This document shows positions 8,932-16,729 of a stretch of 24,160 nucleotides of DNA, piece after piece (within the stretch, counting starts at the first letter, position 1; each line of letters starts with the position of its first letter). The notes beneath the pieces were generated by a model. It did not search any database. It saw only the letters and a program-made list of their open reading frames with translations, and was not told the origin of the DNA. The position numbers were made by a program, and so were the translations under genes. Where the stretch lies: NCBI GenBank assembly GCA_000277445.1, contig AJWJ01000363.1, positions 1 to 24,160 of the forward strand. Reading direction: 5' to 3'. The DNA is from Polysphondylium violaceum. Its lineage: Eukaryota > Evosea > Eumycetozoa > Dictyosteliales > Dictyosteliaceae.

Positions 8932-10482
8932 TTATTTAACTTTATTAGTTCTCTTTTTAACAGAGGTTTTTTGTTCCTCTTCTTCCTCTTCTTCCTCTTC
9001 TTCAGATGAAGATTCTTGTTTCTTTTCAACTTTGTTTTCAACTTTGGTTGCTGCTGGAGTAGAGACTGGTTTCTTTGGTGAGCTTCTAGTCATACAGAAA
9101 ACGATTGGTAAAATTAAAGCAGAAACAGATACAACTAAAATCAATGGATTGGTGGTAGCTTGTTCTTGGATAATGTTGAAATAAGATAAAGCCATATCTA
9201 CAAATGATTCAGATGGATCCATTTCAGCAGCTTCGGCGGCTTCCTTGGCAGCTTGACGTTCTTCTTCGAGTTTGTGTTTTGGATAAAAGGTTTCACTGGC
9301 AAATTTATCGGCTTCAGATTTATCGTGGGTGATGATAAAGTTGTCAAATAAGATATCTTGACTCATGGTCCAGACCTCAATACCAACAGCACCAATAGGT
9401 TCGACAATGTATGGGTTTTCAACTTCAAAGTAGTCTGGGTTTGGAATTTGTTTTGGTTTCCATTCGCCAATGTATTCTGGATTTGGGATCATTGGATGAG
9501 ACCAAATGCCCTTGTATAATGGGTTTTCAATCAATGGAGCTTTCCATTCACCACAGTTGCCGAGGCTGCACTTTGGATTTTGGATCAATGGGGCTTCCCA
9601 TTCACCATCGTCTTCCTCATTCCATTCTTCTGGTTGAGTTTCGTCAGATGGTACGAGCTCTGGTTCGTTGTCTTGCCAATCGTCTGGTTTGACAGCCTCT
9701 GGATCTTCAATACGGGCTGGTTGAGTTTCATCCCAATCCTCTGGCTTGGTGGCTTCTGGATCCTTGATGGTCTCTTCATCGACCCAAGTGGATGGCTTTT
9801 TGTCGGATGGATCATCGATTTCCTTTGGTGGGTTAAAGGCTGGGGTAAAGTCCTTATGGAAGTCGCCGTCTAAAACAGAGACACCGTCGACAAAAATGGA
9901 AAAGGTGTTGTCGGGCTTGATGTGGAGGGTGTAGAGATGGGCAATTTTGTCGATACGGATGGGTGGACGGGCAGTGATGAGTTTTTCTTGATGCTCGCCA
10001 GTGAGTGGGTTCTTGGCACGTACGATAAAGTGGATACGGTTCTCTTGGCCACACTTGTCTGGACCAAACATGATGCTGTATGGGGTCTTTTCATCGACAT
10101 TTTCGCTTTCGAAATTGTCAGAGTAACTGTAGAGTTTGATGTAGGCACCACCGCAATCAAGTCCGGTTTGGAGCTTGACTTCATATTGAATGACCAAATC
10201 ACGTCCCTTATTGTCGACGGGTTTGATGAGTTTAGAGGTGATGGCATATTTTTTGGCTTTTTGGGTCAAAACCAAACCTTTGTCAGAGGCGTCGATTGGA
10301 TCCACTGATGCTCTGATTTCAACAATACCGTTGTAGGCGGCTTGTTGTGAATTTACCCATCTAGAAGAGGTACCTTGAAAATCTTCAAGAAACACTGTAT
10401 CTTTGCTTGGGGTAAATGATAAACATGTTCCAATAATAATTGATAAAATCAACAATAATTGTAATTTACTATTCTTGTTCAT
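8932..10482 (-). CDS. cnxA: Calnexin, ER lectin chaperone, 516 aa
   Basis: Intronless frame of 516 codons. Residues 1-22 are a signal peptide with a Leu/Ile core. The luminal globular lectin domain follows, with the Cys pair in DCGGAYIKLYS and GPDKCG. The proline-rich P-domain shows type 1 repeats (DPEATKPEDWDE, DPEAVKPDDWQD) and then type 2 repeats (GEWEAPLIQNP, GEWKAPLIENP, GEWKPKQIPNP). The remaining lectin strands precede one membrane segment (about residues 436-456). The cytosolic tail is acidic with a run of Glu, ending basic (KKRTNKVK) without a perfect KKXX signal. It retains monoglucosylated glycoproteins in the ER. Length and order are those of a complete calnexin, similar to Dictyostelium CnxA. 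GC content is the highest in the window, consistent with high expression. Confidence 0.95.
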   Translation of the reverse strand: MNKNSKLQLLLILSIIIGTCLSFTPSKDTVFLEDFQGTSSRWVNSQQAAYNGIVEIRASVDPIDASDKGLVLTQKAKKYAITSKLIKPVDNKGRDLVIQYEVKLQTGLDCGGAYIKLYSYSDNFESENVDEKTPYSIMFGPDKCGQENRIHFIVRAKNPLTGEHQEKLITARPPIRIDKIAHLYTLHIKPDNTFSIFVDGVSVLDGDFHKDFTPAFNPPKEIDDPSDKKPSTWVDEETIKDPEATKPEDWDETQPARIEDPEAVKPDDWQDNEPELVPSDETQPEEWNEEDDGEWEAPLIQNPKCSLGNCGEWKAPLIENPLYKGIWSHPMIPNPEYIGEWKPKQIPNPDYFEVENPYIVEPIGAVGIEVWTMSQDILFDNFIITHDKSEADKFASETFYPKHKLEEERQAAKEAAEAAEMDPSESFVDMALSYFNIIQEQATTNPLILVVSVSALILPIVFCMTRSSPKKPVSTPAATKVENKVEKKQESSSEEEEEEEEEEQKTSVKKRTNKVK

Positions 10483-10801
10483 TTTTCTTTATCCTAATAT
10501 TTAAGATCTAATTTATTACTAGTAATAATCAATAATTTGAAAATTGAAAAAAAAAAAGATATCTTTTCAAAATTTTGCACCAAATTTGAAAAAAAAATTT
10601 TTAAAAAAAAGTTGCCTCGTCACATGGATAGAAGTTCACACACAACACATCAATATGGATGCTAAAGATTTAACACAACAGTCTCAAAATATTCAGTTTT
10701 GAAATAAAATGACTCAAAAGGAAACAGTTATTTGTTTGTTAATTTAAATGCACGCTGTTAGGGGAAAAAAAAAAAAGAAAAAAAATCTTTTGATCCTTTT
10801 T
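10483..10801. promoter_or_regulatory. Upstream region of calnexin
   Basis: AT-rich promoter and leader of the minus-strand calnexin gene. It contains CCTCGTCACATGG at 10615-10627, which on the calnexin strand reads CCATGTGACGAGG with a TGACG bZIP-type half-site. Short plus-strand frames at 10655 and 10709 are too short to call. Poly-A runs occupy about 10549-10608 and 10765-10785. Confidence 0.45.
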
Positions 10802-11038
10802 TTAGTCCGATTTATTCTTGAAATTACCATCACCACTACTACCAACAGGGGCTGGCGGAGAAGAGTCAGATGGAGAGTGTTTAGATGGAGAATTGTTAGA
10901 TGGAGAGTTATTAGATGGCGGTGAGGGTGATGGTGGTGGTATGGGTGGATGATGCATTATAATATTGGGAAAAGATGGAGGTGTTTTGGGGAGATGATAG
11001 TGTTGGTATTGAGTTGGTTGTTGATTAGGATTTTGCAT
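10802..11038 (-). CDS. Small Pro/Ser-rich hypothetical protein, 78 aa
   Basis: Open frame from ATG at 11036-11038 to TAA at 10802-10804. The product is low in complexity: Gln/Asn/His at the start, Pro runs, then repeated SPSNN and SPSKH/SPSD units and a Gly/Ser tail. It is too simple for family assignment, although its composition is much less AT-rich than its flanks. The frame stays open upstream of the ATG with coding-like residues (EYSELFKA), preceded by TATAG in a pyrimidine-rich tract at about 11061-11066. The ATG may therefore lie inside a second exon whose first exon I cannot place. A G/T-rich box sits just upstream (11067-11080). Confidence 0.45.
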   Translation of the reverse strand: MQNPNQQPTQYQHYHLPKTPPSFPNIIMHHPPIPPPSPSPPSNNSPSNNSPSKHSPSDSSPPAPVGSSGDGNFKNKSD

Positions 11039-11066
11039 TGCTTTAAATAATTCGCTATATTCTATA

Positions 11067-11080
11067 GTGTGTGGGTTGTG
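11067..11080 (+). promoter_or_regulatory. G-box-like element GTGTGTGGGTTGTG
   Basis: A G/T-rich box about 30-40 bp upstream of the ATG of the Pro/Ser-rich gene; similar in style to those before lrrA. It may instead be part of an intron pyrimidine tract read on the other strand. Confidence 0.25.
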
Positions 11081-11256
11081 TTTGTGGACGGGAGGAATGG
11101 GGGGGATTAAGTAAAAAGTAATATGAAGGAAGAAGAAGGGGAGAGAAAATAAATAAATTATGATAGTGAGTATGGTTTGAAAAATAAATAATAATTATAT
11201 TAAGTTATCATATTATCATTATTATTATAAAGTTATTATTATTATTATTATTGTTA

Positions 11257-12629
11257 TTATTGTTTATCGTGTAGATCCATCAAAGGTATCATACCATGAT
11301 CAATATCTTCATCGTTTTTCTTTTGATAATAATATCTTTGTAATAAAAAGAATAGAGTGGCAGGCATTAAATCGGCAAAAACAGCGCCGATAATCATGAG
11401 AGCTAAACCGATATCTTGATTTGGACTTCTACCAGATACTTTGTATTCAACATAAGCTTCTGGATATGCTATATTTGAATCTATGTTTTCGGCATTCAAT
11501 GTAATGGTGACTACTAAACTTGACCCTGATTCTGGAATATCTGACATCTAGATTGTTTTTTAAAATAATATTAATAGTAATATCATATAAAGTTTAGAGA
11601 TAAATATAGGTAGAGTAGTGATATGATGATAGTAATGATAAATAAATAGTAAATTAAATAAATTAGTATATAAAGGGATTGATTGACCGGATTGGATTGA
11701 TGGAGATAAGTATATATTATATATCAATCACATTTGCTACACACACATACACACAAGATGATCAATCAAAAATAAATATGACAAAGTTGTGTAAAACACA
11801 CTACAATTATCACAAAATGAATGATGGTCTGTTGTTGTTGTTTTATAGTATAGTAATAATGAATGATATGTGGATGGATGGGAAATATAGTAATATATAA
11901 CAACATACATGTACATATTCACTGGTCCTGAAGTTATAACTATCTAATGAACGAGCAGGTTCATATAAACAACCTGTTTTAGTATTTTGGCAATCCTAGA
12001 GGTAATTTCTATTAATATATGTATGTGCACAATAAAACAATGTAATAATGATAAACACTTACTGTTGTTGAGTAATCACCTTCTTCCTCTCTTAAAGGAC
12101 CATCTCTATAAATTGATACAGTTTTACCACCTGCATAAGCAAAGCTGGTTTTTTCTAAACTTGAAAACGATGATGATTTTGAATAAACAATTTCATCATT
12201 AATTCTATGAGAAATCTCAACGTGTCCTGATACTAGTTAAAATATTAGTTACTGTAATTATAAATATACCAATCACCGTTGCTATCCTAACTACACTACT
12301 GCTACTATACCTTTGTTTGTAATATAAAAAATTGGTTCATATGGAATACCCTCACTAAGGATATTTTTAGGAATATGGAAAAATTGTTGTTTAGAGAAAC
12401 TTGTTGAATTGGAGGCAATACAAGTGGAGTCTTGTGCTACTGGCCAACCGACCCAAGATCCCTTTGTACCATTTGAGCATACAGAAAGACTCCACATATA
12501 CGGTGGTGGTGATGGATTGGTTCTAAAATGAAGGAAACCCAATATCAATAAAACTACACCAGCTGTAAAAACTGATATACATATAGCTGTAAGAGATAAA
12601 ACACATTTTGTACATTCATTTCTCCTCAT
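11257..12629 (-). CDS. Two-pass membrane protein of unknown function, 288 aa
   Basis: Four exons in minus order: 12629-12311, 12232-12063, 11995-11909, 11547-11257; together 288 codons plus stop. The N-terminus MRRNECTKC precedes a membrane helix (~10-34). An outer domain of ~200 residues follows, with Cys pairs (about CSNG..DSTC and DCQNTKTGC), N-glycosylation sites (NGT, NST) and beta-rich stretches. A second helix (~238-262, IGLALMIIGAVFAD) leads to a short cytosolic tail. A PPPY motif lies just after the first helix. Introns 1 and 2 are 78 and 67 bp, but the third would be 361 bp, far longer than its neighbours. Exon 4 begins with ATG, so the right and left parts could be separate genes. 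I favour one gene because donor (GTATGT), acceptor and phase agree. No family is recognised. Confidence 0.6.
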
Positions 12630-13121
12630 TCTGTGTATGTGTATTATCTGTATATATAAGATTATTTAAGGTGATGGATTGATTGGTTGATTGATTCTTT
12701 TTTTCTTTTCTTTTCTTGTTGTTGATAAATTAAAAAAATATCAATAGAAACACAGTGGTACTATTGATGCACTACTCTATTATTGTTATTGACAATATAA
12801 ATATAATATGAGAAGCGACACTTTTTATATGGGCGGACAATATGAATTGTTGAAAAAAAAATTTTAAAAAAAAAAATAGAAAAAAAAATTTTAATTTATA
12901 AAAAATCGTTTGATTTGCACAAATTTTATAAGATTTTGTTTTGATTTGACACCACCACCAGGAGAACTTTGATATCTTGGTAAAAAAAATAAAAATAGTA
13001 GAAAAATAGATATCTGTTTCATTATATATTTTTACAATTACAATTATGATTGATTTTTATTAATTTTAAAATAATAATAAAAATGAGTTTGTTGAAGCAT
13101 AGTGATTAGCCAAATGTATAT
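12630..13121. promoter_or_regulatory. Intergenic region between the two-pass membrane gene and the dioxygenase-like gene
   Basis: It contains the promoter of the minus-strand membrane gene (right of 12629) and the 3' flank of the dioxygenase-like gene (left of 13122). Poly-A and poly-T runs dominate 12855-12905. A less AT-rich patch at 12945-12985 falls inside the short open frame listed separately at 12891-13022. Confidence 0.45.
12891..13022 (-). CDS. Candidate short secreted peptide, 43 aa
   Basis: An open frame with ATG at 13020-13022 and TAA at 12891-12893. It begins MKQISIFLLFLFFL, a plausible signal peptide with a basic n-region and hydrophobic core. Then comes PRYQSSPGGGVKSK, whose codons are less AT-rich than the surrounding DNA, and a basic tail. 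It begins about 100 bp downstream of the dioxygenase-like stop on the same strand, so any promoter would be short. The hydrophobic part comes from a T-rich tract and may be chance. No homologue is recognised. Confidence 0.25.
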   Translation of the reverse strand: MKQISIFLLFLFFLPRYQSSPGGGVKSKQNLIKFVQIKRFFIN

Positions 13122-14643
13122 TTAAGCAGCTTCACTTTTGCTTTTGAGGGGAGTGGTGAGATAACCTTCCTTTTTAAGAACATCTTTTAATTGAGTGTAG
13201 GTTAAATCAGTGTTTGGAACAAAGGTATCAACTTCCAACTTGTCATTCAAGAAATCAAATGTTTCATAATGAACTTTATCTTCTGAAGCATAACGATAAC
13301 ATTGGAGAGTGGCAGTAAAGTCATCAGTTGGATTATAAAGTTTATGAGTTCTATAAAGAGTTGGGGTCAAATAAGTGACTTGATCTTTTTTAAAGGTAGC
13401 TATGTGGGAGAGTAGTAAGAATATTAAATTAGTATATGAAATAATGTATTTTTCTGGAGCACAATATTTGAATATTACCTTTTAAGTATGGTTTAATATC
13501 TTGCTTTCTAAGATCTGGGTAAAAGAAGCAATCAATAGCGTTGTGAAGAACTTTGATAATGGCATAGGCATCGGAATGTGTATGAATTGGTGAATAGTGA
13601 CCGTTACCTGGCCAAAGTTCAAGAACAAATGGGACACCTGGGGAATAACCCATATCCATCTATGTTTAAAAAAAGAATATTAGTATGAATAAAAAATAAT
13701 TGGATCATCTACAAATAAACTTACACCAAGAGTAATTCTTAAATAGCTTTCCTTTGGATCGGCATGTTGTTCACCTTTTTTATCAAGAATTTCTTTTAAT
13801 TTACCATTCTTTAATGATCCACGGATACCGACAATAATTTCATCGGTTAAAATAATCTTTGGACCAGCAACAACAGAGTGGAGCATTTGACATCTAGTTT
13901 GTTTTAGATATTAGTATAAATAAAAAAAGGTGATTTAGTTTAGTAATAATAAACACATACTCTTTTGGTAAATTACCAACACTTGTAATTACACCAGCTT
14001 CAATATCTTCTAAAGTAATGTCTTCATTACCAATGACAAATGGTGGAAGTTGAATGGTGACTGGAAGTTCATAGATCTTTCGCTTAGTAATTGTGCTCCA
14101 ATCAAGTGAACTACCAACATATTTGAGATTCTTTAAAAAGTTTTCTTTGACAGAGTAGGTCAAGAGAGTTAAACTTTGGGTAGCATCACCTTTACCATAC
14201 TTTAAAAGTTTGTTCTTTTTGTCAACAGAGAACCAATAGTAGCAATCAACTCCTGGTTCCAAGAGAGCAGGGATACTCTTTGTAGTGGCCAAGATATTGG
14301 CAGGACCAGATTCATTTTTGGATAAAAAGGCAACATAGTCTTTGGTGACTTCCAAAGCATAGACATCACTTCCTTGGGAGGTAGAGTTTTTTTCATTAAA
14401 AATGAGTTTAAAGCCAGTGGCTGGGGCATTGATCAATAATCTTACAACACCTTGGCTGAGGACTTCAAGCTCCATTCCTGGAGTATAGTATTCTGGATTA
14501 TCATTTGAGAAAATATCAGCTGCAGCATTTGCCAAGAATTCCTTTGTCTTGTTCAAAGATAAAAATGCATCAAGCTTTGGATGATTGAGATAGATTGTCT
14601 CTGTTGGGTTAACAGCAAGTCTTTTTAATGAAAATTGTGTCAT
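13122..14643 (-). CDS. Cysteine-dioxygenase-like cupin protein with extra N-terminal domain, 436 aa
   Basis: Four exons in minus order, 14643-13961, 13893-13725, 13659-13479 and 13399-13122, join in frame; introns are 67, 65 and 79 bp. The C-terminal half is a cupin close in pattern to cysteine dioxygenase type I. It has WPGNGHYSPIHTHSD with iron-ligand candidates His310 and His312, and a third at His363 (YRTHKL). Tyr379 (LQCYRY) matches the crosslink Tyr of animal CDO, but the position of the partner Cys reads Ala317. The N-terminal ~200 residues look beta-rich; a stretch with YWFSVDKKNKLLKYGKG recalls the farnesoic acid O-methyltransferase-like (beta-sandwich) fold, a weak resemblance. CDO is normally ~200 aa, so this is about double. 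It probably oxidises cysteine or another small thiol in the cytosol; the substrate is not decided by sequence. Confidence 0.75.
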
Positions 14644-14659
14644 TTTGTTGTTTTAAAAA

Positions 14660-14675
14660 AATGAAATGAAATGAA
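14660..14675 (+). repeat. Inverted repeat, left arm (AATGAAATGAAATGAA)
   Basis: Exact reverse complement of 14961-14976, separated by 285 bp. The arm is itself a pentanucleotide (ATGAA) repeat and lies within 20 bp of the dioxygenase-like start codon. Confidence 0.6.
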
Positions 14676-14960
14676 TTATCCACATGACTCAATTTATAGT
14701 TTTCTGTTGTTGTGTGTTGACCTGATTTATAAATCATTTAGAAAATTAAAAATAAAAATTGAAAAAATTGAAATCATTGGGCTCCCCGATGATCGATAAC
14801 TTTTGGGCTACCCCTAAAAAAAGATTTTTGTTGAATTTTTTTTGACTGAAAAAAAGAAACCTCCATCAATCACAGTCAATGTAGGGGATTAACAATTATC
14901 CATTCCAATAGCATTGCCAGTTTTGAGTTTCCCCTCATTTATGACTTTCTAAAATTGTAT

Positions 14961-14976
14961 TTCATTTCATTTCATT
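14961..14976 (+). repeat. Inverted repeat, right arm (TTCATTTCATTTCATT)
   Basis: Pairs with 14660-14675. No clear target-site duplication flanks the pair, so a small inverted-repeat transposon is possible but not shown. Confidence 0.6.
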
Positions 14977-15385
14977 GGTAATTATTGATAATTTGTAATC
15001 CATACCTTTGGGGCTATTTGTACCTGTCATTGGAGATTATTAAACCAAATAGATGTCTTGCTTTAAAGAATATCTTCTAGAATTCTTTATAATTTAAATA
15101 AAAAAAGTATAATTAATTAACCATGCATTGGAGTAATGAATAAAAGATATCTATTATTATTATAACAAGCACCAACAAGCATGAATGAAAAAATCTAAAA
15201 AAATCTAAAAAAATAAAAAAAATAAAAATTTTTTTCTCGCACATTTTGATGAGAGCCCACACCACAAACGGTAATCCCTGTGAGAACCATTTACACAGAA
15301 CCATCATCCAGCCACCTTACACAATTACTACTACTTGCTACTCTTTTTTTAAATTTTTTTGTAGGGTAACAGAAACAACAAAGCC

Positions 15386-16534
15386 ATGGATGCTGCTGGT
15401 GAAATTAGAAGTGCTCTTATACTCAAAGCAGAGAACAGGGATCACTCTGGTAAAAAATACACTGTACAGTACTATTCTATCTAATGTATGTGCTATGCAT
15501 ACATTACTAATACACAATCATCATCATAAAGGAATATATTATAGATGTTGTAACATCGAGTGGTTATGATTATACTATAGCAAGAAGATTCTCTGAATTT
15601 CATTCTTTATATGAATTGGTAAGTAGTTCCATCTCGTCTCACTTATAAAAATACATATTAATTTAAATTCATTCTAGTTGTTCCATAATTTTCAAATTCA
15701 ATTTACATTTCCACCCAAAAAATTAAACAAATTAAATGGTAATCTTATAGAGATGAGAAAAAAAGAGTTGGAGAATTTTCTAAAGTTTGTAATCAATCAT
15801 CCAACCTCTGCAATTAGAAAATCAAATGATTTAGTCAGATTTTTAGATCAAAACAATGCTTCCTTTAGTAATAGTAGGTATACAGAGAGATAATTAGATT
15901 GAATTATTGGTGTGTTAACACATATTTAATCTTTAAAACAAATTATTTAGAATTAGTCAAACAAAGAATAACATTTGAAGATTTGAGTAACAAGAAAAAA
16001 GGTCTAACTATGGAGATCACCATAGTAGAGGGTAAAGATATTAAATTATCGGGTAAAAGTATGTGGGACATCGTTCCATTTTGTATATATGAGTATGGTA
16101 AAGAACCAGATTTAAAAACTATTAAAAGCCAAAACATGACATCCATCATTGTAAATCCTTATCCTCAGTGGGCATTCAAAGGTAGAATCAGCATTGACAA
16201 GAAAACAATCAGTGACAAAAAGATTTATTTTAAAGTATACAATAGTTTAAAAGTAGAGCAATCATTACTTTTAACAGAAACAAATTCAGAATCTATAGAT
16301 AAAAATACAAATAACAGTAGTAGCAGCATTAATAGTGGTAGTTCAAGTAATCACAACAGTAGCAATAGTATAAAGCCAATACCAGACAATATACAATCAA
16401 GTGAGTTAATAGGTACTTGTTCAATCGACATGAGTAATTCAAACATTTCCAACCAATCACCTTCCTTTTTCACATTGAAATTATCACCCGAAGGATCTGG
16501 TGAAATTTTAGTTAGTTTAATTTTAATTAAATAA
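15386..16534 (+). CDS. PX domain plus C2-like domain protein, 314 aa
   Basis: Four exons, 15386-15463, 15532-15618, 15678-15873 and 15951-16534, join to 314 codons plus stop. Donors are GTACAG, GTAAGT and GTAGGT; the first and last are unusual but are the ones that keep phase and restore KKYTEYIIDV. Residues ~20-120 are a PX domain: YIIDV, RRFSEFHSLYEL at 44-55 (the Arg pair binds phosphoinositide), a FPPKK loop, then RKKELENFLKFVINHP. Residues ~139-314 fit a C2 fold (LTMEITIVEGKDI, VNPYPQW, KIYFKVYNS, IGTCSIDM, a final GEILVSLILIK) interrupted by a Ser/Asn-rich insert. The usual Asp clusters for calcium are missing, so binding is probably calcium-independent. Likely role: attachment to endosomal or other phosphoinositide-rich membranes. 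Confidence 0.75.
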
Positions 16535-16729
16535 ATTCCAACCCCGAGATATTGATATTCTATAAAACATCAATTCCAATTCACAAACACAATTCATATT
16601 TAAACAAACCAATTTGAGATAATTCACAATTAATTATTATTATAATTATTGTTGTTTGGAAAAATACAAAATTGCAGAAAAGTTCTCTTTTGTTGGGATT
16701 TTTTCGTTTTTGTTTTTTTTCATCGCAAT

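Larger units (their letters stand above)
14644..15385. promoter_or_regulatory. Divergent promoter region of the dioxygenase-like and PX genes
   Basis: About 740 bp with no supported gene. It includes a 16-bp exact inverted pair (14660-14675 and 14961-14976), a direct pair TTGGGCTCCCC / TTGGGCTACCCC (14777 and 14803), a TTTGGGGCTA block near 15008, and a CCCACACCAC box near 15255. The middle is less AT-rich than most gaps here. The minus-strand frame at 15113-15307 is poly-T driven and rejected. Confidence 0.5.

Noticed and set aside
9411-10308. Several frames of 62-128 codons opposite or out of phase with calnexin
   Set aside because: Shadows produced by the relatively GC-rich calnexin coding sequence.
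11679-11922. Frames on both strands inside the 361-bp gap
   Set aside because: Low-complexity and His/Tyr/Met rich from TA and CA repeats; no splice-consistent exon could be placed.
14644-15385. Decayed gene between the dioxygenase-like and PX genes
   Set aside because: Short stretches such as GSPMIDNFWATP read well but no frame extends beyond about 25 codons and no family is recognisable.
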